A stretch of DNA of 64,000 nucleotides from Lysobacterales bacterium. Lineage in GTDB: Bacteria > Pseudomonadota > Gammaproteobacteria > Xanthomonadales > SZUA-38. Below are positions 43,771-51,875 of this stretch, one piece after another. Within the stretch, counting starts at the first letter, position 1; each line of letters opens with the position of its first letter. Location of the stretch: the NCBI GenBank assembly GCA_028285525.1, contig JANQOZ010000001.1:1-64000 (forward strand), read 5' to 3'. The notes under the pieces are model-generated. The model was given only the letters and a program-made list of their open reading frames with translations, did no database searches and was not told where the DNA came from. A program made the position numbers and the translations under genes.

Positions 43771-44853
43771 TTATACGCGCGTCTTCATGTTCAGCTTGAG
43801 CGTATCCACAATCGCGCGGCAGATGGCTAGCTCCTGACCGAACTGCTTCGTCAGCGCCAACTCTTCTACTGGCTTGCTGACGTCCGGGATCTCAAAATGG
43901 TGAAGTTTGTTGAGGCTCACCCCCAGACGCTTAAGCAGCGGGCGATTTTTCTGAGTGTCCAGCGTCAGAAGCATATGGCGATCAAAAAACCCCGCCCGGA
44001 GCCGCGTTTTTGGGCCGAGGATCTTTTGTACTTCTATCAGCCGTTCCATGAGCGCCGGCGTCAGCAGGTAACGTGCTTCCACCTGGTCGGTCGACAAGAC
44101 CTCAAACTGCCTTTCAAACTCAGCATCTTCCAGCTTTACCCGCTCCAGCGGAATGTCATGGCCGGTTGTGTGCAGCTTGTTGAGAACGCCGTAGTCACTC
44201 ATCACGCGGGTGGTCCCAGAAAAACGCTTCGGAAAACTCAACCGCATGCACAGACCGTGGAACACCAGCGTGGTGGAGCTGCCGTTCTTGGATCGACTGA
44301 TTTTTTCTCGCTTAGCCTCGAACAGCGTGAAGTCAACGTCCGAGATTTTCCCCATGAAGACGTCTTCGCTCTTGCCTCCGTTGGTACTCGAGCCGAAGAG
44401 CTCCTGCCCGTCGAAAGCGTCCATGATGTCGCGCGACACACCCTCCATCTGATACTGCAGGCCCTGCTGCACTGCGAGTGCGGACAATACTCTGTGTTTG
44501 GCGGTTTTGCGGAACGCCCAAAAACCCAGGTCGGCGATGGCGAAAACGAGCAAACCACTGACGCTAATGGCGATCACACCCCAAAGCCCTGAGTCTATGC
44601 GATCGTTGTCCATCCAAAGGTTTGCCAGATAAACCAGCAAGCCCAGCAGCGCGGCGCCGGGAATACCCACGAGCAGAACCCGCGAATGGTGTTGCTTGGC
44701 AGCCTGGCGCTGCTGCTCCAGCGATTCGAAGGTGCCATCCTCAATGGTCTGGGCACCTGTGAGCCGAAGTGACGGCGATTCGCTACGGACCTCGGCGGGC
44801 ACCAGGTCTCGAACTTCGCGGATGGGCTCCAGCAGCCAGTTGACGATTCCCAT
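43771..44853 (-). CDS. DUF3137-family membrane protein
   Basis: A 360-residue protein with two hydrophobic helices (about 58-75, VLLVGIPGAALLGLLVYLA, and about 91-110, GVIAISVSGLLVFAIADLGF) and a soluble C-terminal part with SDVDFTLFEAKRE and FHGLCMRLSFPKRF, typical of DUF3137 proteins found next to lemA. Function unknown. ATG 44853 lies 7 bp after the lemA stop; a frame to 44919 would overlap lemA. C-terminal EELALTKQFGQELAI may be cytoplasmic. Confidence 0.75.
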   Translation of the reverse strand: MGIVNWLLEPIREVRDLVPAEVRSESPSLRLTGAQTIEDGTFESLEQQRQAAKQHHSRVLLVGIPGAALLGLLVYLANLWMDNDRIDSGLWGVIAISVSGLLVFAIADLGFWAFRKTAKHRVLSALAVQQGLQYQMEGVSRDIMDAFDGQELFGSSTNGGKSEDVFMGKISDVDFTLFEAKREKISRSKNGSSTTLVFHGLCMRLSFPKRFSGTTRVMSDYGVLNKLHTTGHDIPLERVKLEDAEFERQFEVLSTDQVEARYLLTPALMERLIEVQKILGPKTRLRAGFFDRHMLLTLDTQKNRPLLKRLGVSLNKLHHFEIPDVSKPVEELALTKQFGQELAICRAIVDTLKLNMKTRV

Positions 44854-44860
44854 TGGCCGC

Positions 44861-45442
44861 TCAGCTCGCAAAGACGTCGGCCGCTTGAATCGGCTCTCGT
44901 TCAGCAGGCTCCATCTCAAAGAACGGCAGCGCTTTGACGCTCAGCATGCTCGCGATGGCGCTGGAGGGCCATATCTGCACCACGTTTCGAAGCTGCTCTA
45001 CGGCTGAGTTATAGAAGCGTCGCGCCGCGGCAATATGACCCTCAACCTCTTCATAGGTGGCCTGAGCTTTGGTCATGGCGGCGACAAACTGGGCCTCGGG
45101 ATAGGCTTCAGCCAGCGCAAACAGTCGATGCATGTTTTCTCCCAGAACGTTCTCCACTTTCAGATGCTCAGAGACCGCGTCAGGATCGCTGGGGTCCGCT
45201 TCGACGCCCGCCTGCTTGCGCAGCGACGTGACACGCTCGATCAGTCCAATTTCCTGGCGCATGGTCTCTCTGGCGATGGCCAGCACGTTGCCGATCAGAT
45301 CGCGTCGCTTTTTGAGCTGGACGTCAACGGTCGACAGCGCGTTCAGAGCCGCGTTGCGGGTTTTGATCACCCGCACGTAGAGGCCATAGATCAACAAGAT
45401 AAGGGCCAGTACTACACCGGCCGCAATCCATAGTTCCTGCAT
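44861..45442 (-). CDS. lemA: LemA family protein
   Basis: A 193-residue protein: one N-terminal helix (ELWIAAGVVLALILLIYGLY) and a long helical coiled-coil domain (NALSTVDVQLKKRRDLIGN, AEAYPEAQF, YEEVEGHIAAARRFYNSAV), the LemA hallmark including the AYPxL-like and RR(F/Y)YN stretches. LemA proteins are membrane-linked and of unclear role. AAGGAG 9 nt before ATG 45442 fixes the start (a frame to 45565 is rejected). Forms an operon with DUF3137. Confidence 0.87.
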   Translation of the reverse strand: MQELWIAAGVVLALILLIYGLYVRVIKTRNAALNALSTVDVQLKKRRDLIGNVLAIARETMRQEIGLIERVTSLRKQAGVEADPSDPDAVSEHLKVENVLGENMHRLFALAEAYPEAQFVAAMTKAQATYEEVEGHIAAARRFYNSAVEQLRNVVQIWPSSAIASMLSVKALPFFEMEPAEREPIQAADVFAS

Positions 45443-45614
45443 TTTTTTGTGCTCCTTTTTGGTTCTTAATGCCCAAAAGCCCCTAACCGCACACAATCTT
45501 TGGCTGATCTCAGGGTTTGCCTTCAAATCAACGAGAAATTTCGTAGTTTCGCTAGACCCCTTCAACCAACTGTGCGAGAGTCAGGCGATATCAAGAAACG
45601 CTTTGGGGACGGTC

Positions 45615-45896
45615 ATGAACAGCAGGACTGCTTGGGTATTGATTTCGGCTTTGGTGCTCTGTGCATGCACGAGCGGCCAGCCCAAAAGAGTCGACGGGAA
45701 ACCGGTCGATCACATGGCCGCGGTGAGCGGCGGCAAGGTCTGTCGCGCTGAGCGCAGTTTACGTACCCGAATTCGGAAGGTCCGCTGCGTTGACCGGAGC
45801 GATCAGTCCCAGATGGCCAAAGCCTCAATTGTCTGCGCCAGCGGCACCGGAATGTGCGGGACCGTCGACGGGTTGATGGAAGACGACAACCGCTAG
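45615..45896 (+). CDS. Small putative lipoprotein
   Basis: A 93-residue protein with a lipobox (ALVLCACTSG, Cys18) and four further Cys residues in the C-terminal half (GKVCRAE, KVRCVDR, IVCASGTGMCG) that may form disulfides. No family recognised. A GGGGAC stretch precedes the ATG. Its stop codon overlaps that of the convergent glycosidase gene (CTAG). The frame is open upstream to 45447 but without a better start. Confidence 0.5.
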   Translation: MNSRTAWVLISALVLCACTSGQPKRVDGKPVDHMAAVSGGKVCRAERSLRTRIRKVRCVDRSDQSQMAKASIVCASGTGMCGTVDGLMEDDNR

Positions 45897-47461
45897 AGCG
45901 CCTCGCAAAGCCCGTCAGTACCCGTCAGCAGACGAGTGATCGGGATGGTTCCGGATGGCCCCTCATCCAGCTCATAGATCACTTCCCCGTCGGTGCAGCT
46001 CTGAAAACGTAAGGTGACCGTGCCCACGGGGCGGGTCGCAACCGACTCCGGAGAATCCAGGCGTCCGCCCGTGGTCAACGACACTAGCAAGTCTTCGGCT
46101 GACGCTCCTTCGTATGATCCCTGGGCCGTGTACCAGCGCTGGCTCAGGTCGTCTGAGTCTCCCGTCGCATCAGCCGGGAAGGTAAACCAGGCTAGGAACA
46201 CCAATGGCTGGACAGGGTCAGCCTTCACGTCGATCAAGAAGCCCTGACCGGGTCGGGTGGGGTCGAACCAGGCGCCCGCAATCCCCTGGTTGATCGAGAA
46301 AGCGGAATCAGCCGGCGCGCCGGCAAATCGACTCACGCCTGCCTTGAACTGCTCAAAGGCCTCACGTTTGGTGGCACTGGTATCGCTGCGCACCAGGCCC
46401 GTGGTCGTAAAGATGTCAACAACGTTATCGGCGATACATTGGGGCAGCCCGTCATTGACCAGGTCCTGTCCCAAAGACAGCCAAGCCTGATCATGGTCGT
46501 TTAACGTCCAGTTGCACACGGTCCGAATCTGCGCCTGGCGCTGACCGAGCGCATCGTTCAGTGCCGCGTACACAGCCGCCTGATTGCCTTCGCCGGCGTT
46601 CGGCCCGAGCGTGGTTCCACTGACCGCCTGCCCGATCTCCTGAATGTTCACCAATTTGCCCTGCGCAACCGCAATCAGCTCGTCCAGATAGCGGCCGACG
46701 TTCTCCGCGGTGTCGCTGCGAAATAGCGGCAGGGGTTCTCCGTTGAGCTGGCAAGCGGGATCACTCTCCGCGAAATAGATGTAATTGTTGAAGCTGGCCA
46801 CATCTCCCAGCGGGAGGAGATCAGGGATCGCGGGATCGTTGGGGCCGGCGAATACCACCGTGGTTGCGAGATCAGGTTCCAGGCGGTGAGCCTGCTCTAC
46901 CGCAGCCTCGACAAAACCCTTGAAGGTTGCAGCTAGTTCCGGTTCATCTTCGTAATAGCCGCCCGGCTCGTTAGAAAGACCCAGCATGAACATATCCCGC
47001 TCCAGCATGATGGGTACGAAGACCGACAGCAGATCGGCAAAAGCGTCGGTGATTTGCGGATCGTCCCAGCTGGCGCCACCAGCGAGCAAATCCTCGACGA
47101 ACTGTGGGACCACGGGTCCGGCCGAGTCGATCACCACCAAGTTGGGAAACTGGTGTTTGATGCCCCGCTCGATGGCGGCGTCCATCGCCTCGATCACCAA
47201 CGCGGTGTCGTATTGGCCCGGCGTTGGCTCGAGATCCTGCCAGTCAAAAAGGTGCCGCACCGTGTCCATGCCGGCATCCACGAGCTCGTCATAGCGCTCG
47301 TTTACCGCCGCTTCAGTCGCCGGGTCAAACCCCTCATATGCCTGCTGGGTATAGAGATGGAGTCGAGAGTCACCGAGCAGCGGCATTTCTGCCGGATCAC
47401 CCTGGGCGACTGATACGTTTACCAGTAACGCCAAACCAAGCGTCGGGGCAATTCTCATCAT
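45893..47461 (-). CDS. Secreted clan GH-A glycosidase with shared NQG C-terminal module
   Basis: A 522-residue exported enzyme (signal peptide MRIAPTLGLALLVNVSVAQG). The catalytic part (about 25-375) reads as a (beta/alpha)8 barrel of clan GH-A, GH5-like: acid/base Glu in LGLSNEPGGYY and nucleophile Glu in LVNIQEIGQ, plus DTVRHLFDWQDLEPTPGQYD near the start and VCNWTLNDHDQAW near the end. The last 135 residues (388-522) are the FSINQGIAGAWF module that also ends the NHL-propeller protein at 25973-27241. Start uncertain: ATG 47461 has GAGAG 7 nt upstream; ATG 47485 is possible. Substrate probably a beta-linked polysaccharide; exact family not assignable by eye. Confidence 0.75.
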   Translation of the reverse strand: MMRIAPTLGLALLVNVSVAQGDPAEMPLLGDSRLHLYTQQAYEGFDPATEAAVNERYDELVDAGMDTVRHLFDWQDLEPTPGQYDTALVIEAMDAAIERGIKHQFPNLVVIDSAGPVVPQFVEDLLAGGASWDDPQITDAFADLLSVFVPIMLERDMFMLGLSNEPGGYYEDEPELAATFKGFVEAAVEQAHRLEPDLATTVVFAGPNDPAIPDLLPLGDVASFNNYIYFAESDPACQLNGEPLPLFRSDTAENVGRYLDELIAVAQGKLVNIQEIGQAVSGTTLGPNAGEGNQAAVYAALNDALGQRQAQIRTVCNWTLNDHDQAWLSLGQDLVNDGLPQCIADNVVDIFTTTGLVRSDTSATKREAFEQFKAGVSRFAGAPADSAFSINQGIAGAWFDPTRPGQGFLIDVKADPVQPLVFLAWFTFPADATGDSDDLSQRWYTAQGSYEGASAEDLLVSLTTGGRLDSPESVATRPVGTVTLRFQSCTDGEVIYELDEGPSGTIPITRLLTGTDGLCEAL

Positions 47462-47535
47462 TGCTGGGCTCTCGATCCCGTTCATCACACGAAAGGATCT
47501 AGCTTACGGTGGTGCCGGGAATTTTTTGTAAAAGC

Positions 47536-48885
47536 TCAGGGGGATCTCGCAAGGTTGGGAATTGCCGTCGGTCGACGGGGGACACCACGCACAGTCCGCT
47601 GCGCGATTTTCATCCCGTAGTTCGACAATATCAGGTTGCCGAAGTTATCAGTGAGGGTACGGTTTTGGACAACCGTCAGGGTCACCGGGATCAGCGGCAG
47701 CCCTTTCACCAGCCAGCCGCCTTCCGACACCGCTTCAAAGGCATCGAGGTTCAGGCGGTACTGGCCACTTTTGGCGACGTCGCGGATTGGCTGGGGAATG
47801 AGCGTGGCGCACCAGCTCACGCCCCGTACCGACGCGGGCTCCGTATCGCTGATCGAAACGATAGACGTTTCCGCGAAGGACAGGTTGAGCTGAGACTCAC
47901 TGATCACGGCCCCGACGGGAACGCTGGGTGGAACGGGGCTACATTTCACGGTCGACAATCCGAGTGCTTCCGCACCGCGGTCAAATGCATCGAGCATCAC
48001 GCGCTGGCCCTGCTCTGCCCAACGCGGATCCGTGTTGACAAGGAATGGTGCTCGATCGGTCGCGTCATAAAACGGCCGGGTCGGCAACGTAACCACCAGG
48101 TCGGTACGTGCATCGATTACCGGTTCGATATTAAAGGGGGCCTCGACAGCTTGCACCGCCAGGACGGCACTAACTGCATCAATACCGTTAGCCCAGCGGG
48201 TAACGATCCCGTTGATCCTAGCAACAGGCTGCGCGTCAGAGAGGTTCGGCCGATCCTCACTCAGGTGCGCCACCTCCGCAGGAATTCCGAGATCCATTAG
48301 CGCCGTGGGCGCTACTGACACATTGAAACCCTCGATGACCGAAACCAGCTGGCTGTCACCACTCAAGCGGTTGTCAGCCGGAGCAAGGGACACTCGGCTC
48401 AGATCGAGAAAGTCGCCACAGGATCCCGGTGCTGCAAGACGCGAAAGGTCCTGCGGCAGCGCACCGAGCTCAAAGACCTCCAGCCAGGCCTGCCCTGAAG
48501 GCGCGAGGGGCCTGAACGCTCTAGCGCTAAAAAACTCGATGTCGACAGGTTCAAGCCCAGCCACACAGCTGTCGTCTACATCAATCATCAGTGGACCCTC
48601 CTCATACCCACCAGCCCATACGGCTGCCCAGGTGTCTCTAGGCCTCAGGAGGATTCTTAGCATCAGCGTGGCTTGTCCTGTCACGCCGTCTCGAACTACT
48701 GCCCGCACAACAACGGCATCGTCGCTCACGTTGTGAACGTTGATCAGCGTGTCCAGCCCGTTTTCTGCGGAGAGCACCGGAAAGATCAGCGCGCTACCGG
48801 CGCCGTCAGCGGAGAGCTCGACGGCGTTAACGGCGCTGAAAGCGACGGCCATGGTCAGACCGAGGAGCCGCAGTAACCCATTCAT
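47536..48885 (-). CDS. Exported protein of unknown function (cell-surface 'ALIFPVLSAENGLDTLINV' family)
   Basis: A 449-residue exported protein (signal peptide MNGLLRLLGLTMAVAFSAVN). The N-terminal part (GAGSALIFPVLSAENGLDT, LINVHNVSDDAVVVRAVVRD, LRILLRPRDTWAAVWAGG) matches a family of gammaproteobacterial exported proteins I know only as hypothetical: they begin with a similar Y/F-P block, then NTTD/NVSD and a DxWxA stretch. Cys pairs (DSCVAGLEP, GSCGDFLD, VKCSPVPP, SWCATLI) may form disulfides. GGGGAAG before ATG 48885 fixes the start. No tail motif. Function unknown. Confidence 0.65.
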   Translation of the reverse strand: MNGLLRLLGLTMAVAFSAVNAVELSADGAGSALIFPVLSAENGLDTLINVHNVSDDAVVVRAVVRDGVTGQATLMLRILLRPRDTWAAVWAGGYEEGPLMIDVDDSCVAGLEPVDIEFFSARAFRPLAPSGQAWLEVFELGALPQDLSRLAAPGSCGDFLDLSRVSLAPADNRLSGDSQLVSVIEGFNVSVAPTALMDLGIPAEVAHLSEDRPNLSDAQPVARINGIVTRWANGIDAVSAVLAVQAVEAPFNIEPVIDARTDLVVTLPTRPFYDATDRAPFLVNTDPRWAEQGQRVMLDAFDRGAEALGLSTVKCSPVPPSVPVGAVISESQLNLSFAETSIVSISDTEPASVRGVSWCATLIPQPIRDVAKSGQYRLNLDAFEAVSEGGWLVKGLPLIPVTLTVVQNRTLTDNFGNLILSNYGMKIAQRTVRGVPRRPTAIPNLARSP

Positions 48886-49082
48886 AACTTCCCCAGCGCA
48901 AGATGCGCAGTGAACATGCCGAAGCAACGCCCGGCGGAGGAGATTCCCCTAACTGAGGACCTGACGGCGTCACGCAATGCCGTGGTTGGAGTGCAATTCT
49001 TGCAACGCTTGGCTTGAGACGGAAAAGCGGCAGATTTCGTCTATACCTATAGAAGCATTGATCTCAGAAGGGCAATCGTGGA

Positions 49083-49907
49083 ATGAAGGCAATTGGACAG
49101 GCGCTGCTGCTGTTCTTAACGCTGTTGTGGGCTTCGAAGGCCGCTGCTCAGCCCAACGACGTGATTTTCATCGGCGACTTTGAGCCACGAGACTTCGTGT
49201 ATCAGCCCAATGAGCCGCTGGACGTCCTGTTTTTCTGCGAGCTGCTCTACACCGATGACAACACGCTCTCGCAGAATCGCTACTACTTCGATTTCGCCTT
49301 CGACGGCGGAGTCCAGGGTGGCTTTCGCGTAGACACCGGGGACTTTGTCACCGTCAACGGCAGCTACACCATCACCAACGGGCAAATCACCTTCGACGCA
49401 ACCAACGGTTTCGGCGCCGATTTTGCGATGACCACCGACACGATCACGCCGAGATTGGGCATTCCCGGCTTTTTTGGGGCGACCGGCAACGGGCTGGGGC
49501 GGCCGGCGCAGCTTGCGTGCATCGCCATCGGGCACGGCTACGATACGGCGACCGAAGTGTACGAACGCTACGAGTGTCAGGACCAGCCGACCGCCGCCGG
49601 TACCTACAGCAACGTGATTGAGCTCAACGCATTTGATTCAACCATCAATGTGTTCGTGCCCGGGGCCGCATTTCGGCAGCGCGATTTTTTTGCCTCGGGC
49701 ACCACAACGGGTGACCCAACGCTGATCGAGCGCAACGACTTTGGCATCTACCGGCGCGATGGAAACCGCGTGTTCCTGGATTTCACGCTGGGCCCGCTGC
49801 CGCTGAACTTCAGCGACTGGAACACCGCCACCGCGGACGCATTGAACAACGCACTGGCAATCGACGAGTTTGATCCGCCGCTGCCGCCCTGCCAGCGAGT
49901 GAACTGA
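49083..49907 (+). CDS. Hypothetical exported protein with N-terminal IFIGDFE
   Basis: A 274-residue exported protein (signal peptide to about Ala22). The mature start is QPNDVIFIGDFEPRD, which resembles the IFxDGFE tail of neighbouring proteins but at the other end. The rest is beta-rich (YYFDFAFDGGVQGGFRVDTG, GSYTITNGQITFDATNG) with a few Cys (FFCELLY, LACIAIG, YECQDQP, PPCQRVN). No family recognised. It is convergent with the ten-unit propeller gene, 6 bp apart. Confidence 0.6.
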   Translation: MKAIGQALLLFLTLLWASKAAAQPNDVIFIGDFEPRDFVYQPNEPLDVLFFCELLYTDDNTLSQNRYYFDFAFDGGVQGGFRVDTGDFVTVNGSYTITNGQITFDATNGFGADFAMTTDTITPRLGIPGFFGATGNGLGRPAQLACIAIGHGYDTATEVYERYECQDQPTAAGTYSNVIELNAFDSTINVFVPGAAFRQRDFFASGTTTGDPTLIERNDFGIYRRDGNRVFLDFTLGPLPLNFSDWNTATADALNNALAIDEFDPPLPPCQRVN

Positions 49908-49913
49908 GCGATC

Positions 49914-51581
49914 CTACAGCGGCTCCTCGAAGCCGTCGAAGAACAAAGGATCGGGCAGCCCGGTGTTGCCCCTCGGTGAGCTGAACAGCTCTACGACCCC
50001 GTCGGCAAGCTGATCGGCACCATAGATGATCCGGGATCCGTCTGGACTCACGTCAAAGAACGCCACGCTGCCGCCGCTGACCAGCGGCGCGTTGATTTTC
50101 TGGATGGCGCCACCTTCGATCGACACGATGAACAGCTCGCTGACGCCCGGCGTATCCCGGTCCGCGAGAAACACAACGGCCCGGCCATCCGGAGTGATGA
50201 CATAGCGGGTGATGCCGGTGCCCGCGGGAAATCCGTCGACCAGTGTCGTTACGGGTCCGCCGCCGAACGGGACGCTGAACAATGCATTGACGGGTGGTTG
50301 ACCTTTCGTAGCAACGCCACCGTCTTTGCCCGCCTGGCCAGGGACTGTGGCGTACACGACGGCCCTGACCTCATCGGCTAACTCGAAGGTACTGACAAAG
50401 TCACGATTCGACAATGGGGCATTCAGTTTGGTCGAATTGCCGCCGCCCGGCGGAACGCTGAAAAGATCATTGGAAGCCTGGTAAAAGACCGAGCTGCCGT
50501 CAGCGCTGAGGACGAATGGTCCGACACTTCCCAACATTGGATCGCTCAATTTGACGCCCCCTCCACCGCCGATGAGAACGCTGTACAGTTCAAGAAGGTT
50601 GTCCGTTTCCTGATCCGCCACGTAGAGAACCCGCAACCCGTCTGGGCTGATCTGGAACCGGAATACCCGCCCGCCGCTGACGAGCGGGCTGTTGAGTGTC
50701 GTTATGGGGCCGCCATTAATGGGGACGCTGAATAACTCGTCGGTTCCAAGCTGGTTCACGGCGGCCAGGTAGAGCACGGTCGAGCCGTCGGGATGGATTC
50801 GAAAGTCGGATCCGTTCACGTCGCCATTCGCGGACAGTGGCTGGTTGAGCTTGGTCACGATACCTCCGGCCGCAGGTACGCTGTAGAGCTCCTGCACACG
50901 GTTAGTGTCCTGATCTGCAACGTAGACCACGGTGCCGCCGTCCGGACTGAAGATCGGATCAAAAATGATTTGCCCGCCGCTGACCAGGTCATCGTTGAGC
51001 TTCGTCACCGCGCCCCCGGATGCGGGAACGCTGTAAAGTTCGATCACGCCGTTCCGCGTCTGGTCGCCCGTATAGATGACTCTTTCCATATTGGGGCCAA
51101 AGAAAAAATCTCTGATATCTCCTCCCGCCGGCAGCGGGTCATTGAGTTTCTCCACGTTGCCGCCCTCGATCGGGACGGTGAACAGCTCGAAGACGTCCTC
51201 GGAGTCTTGAGAGGCGACAAAAAGGGCTTTGGTGCCGTCCGGGCTCAGGAGAAAGCCGTTAAACCGAACGTCGCGCCCCCCGTCCAGCGGTTCATTCAGC
51301 TTGGTCGGCGCGCCGCCGCCGATGGACACGCTGTAAAGCTCACGCACCTCGTCGATGTCCTGGTCGGCCAGGTAAACGACCCTGACGCTGTCGGCGCTGA
51401 CGGCGAAGAGAAGGACCTCACCTCCCTCGACCAGCGGTCCATTCAGTCTCACCGATTCACCCTGCGCAAACGCCGACACTGGGATCACAAGCAGCGAGAT
51501 GAACCACGCCAGTACCAGCCAGACATAGGGCCGAAATGCCAGCCTTGGCCTCTCCAAACAAAATTCCATTTTGCTATGCAT
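49914..51581 (-). CDS. Secreted TolB-like propeller of about ten repeats, C-terminal tail LFFDGFE
   Basis: A 555-residue exported protein (hydrophobic N-terminus, SLLVIPVSAFAQG). It is almost entirely about ten tandem units of roughly 45-50 residues with the pattern SPDGxxVxYxADQD, ELYSVPxxGG, xxKLNxPLxxGG, like TolB/WD40-type DPP-IV-N propellers. The regularity (ELYSV/ELFSV seen in nearly every unit) points to recent internal amplification. It ends GLPDPLFFDGFEEPL, a tail shared with other secreted proteins here but with three extra residues. Possible receptor or scaffold; no enzymatic motif seen. Confidence 0.75.
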   Translation of the reverse strand: MHSKMEFCLERPRLAFRPYVWLVLAWFISLLVIPVSAFAQGESVRLNGPLVEGGEVLLFAVSADSVRVVYLADQDIDEVRELYSVSIGGGAPTKLNEPLDGGRDVRFNGFLLSPDGTKALFVASQDSEDVFELFTVPIEGGNVEKLNDPLPAGGDIRDFFFGPNMERVIYTGDQTRNGVIELYSVPASGGAVTKLNDDLVSGGQIIFDPIFSPDGGTVVYVADQDTNRVQELYSVPAAGGIVTKLNQPLSANGDVNGSDFRIHPDGSTVLYLAAVNQLGTDELFSVPINGGPITTLNSPLVSGGRVFRFQISPDGLRVLYVADQETDNLLELYSVLIGGGGGVKLSDPMLGSVGPFVLSADGSSVFYQASNDLFSVPPGGGNSTKLNAPLSNRDFVSTFELADEVRAVVYATVPGQAGKDGGVATKGQPPVNALFSVPFGGGPVTTLVDGFPAGTGITRYVITPDGRAVVFLADRDTPGVSELFIVSIEGGAIQKINAPLVSGGSVAFFDVSPDGSRIIYGADQLADGVVELFSSPRGNTGLPDPLFFDGFEEPL

Positions 51582-51810
51582 TCAACCGTCCCGGACCAGC
51601 CCATTAGAAAACGGCGCTGGGCGAAGCTTGGCCAGGCCGCTTCGCCGCGCACTCGAGTATGAGCGTGCATGACCAGCGTTTGAGCGACCGTGGTAATCAG
51701 CGTTGAATCGTCTGACAGAACGCCTATCGCGTTTGGCCGTGGTTTAGGTAAGCGGGGTTGGGGCTTGGCACTGGTGGGGGCGGTCGAGAACTGAATTGGA
51801 GAATAAGAAT

Positions 51811-51839
51811 GCCGCTGGGGAAGAAGTTTCCCCAGCGGC
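51811..51839 (-). terminator. Rho-independent terminator of the phytase-like gene
   Basis: Perfect 12-bp stem (GCCGCTGGGGAA/TTCCCCAGCGGC) with a 5-nt loop, 36 bp past the stop; on the minus strand it is followed by ATTCTTATTC. The rest of the 294-bp spacer 51582-51875 shows no gene. Confidence 0.75.
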
Positions 51840-51875
51840 CTTGGCGTCGTTTCGGTAACGAGGTTTCGCCTGGCC

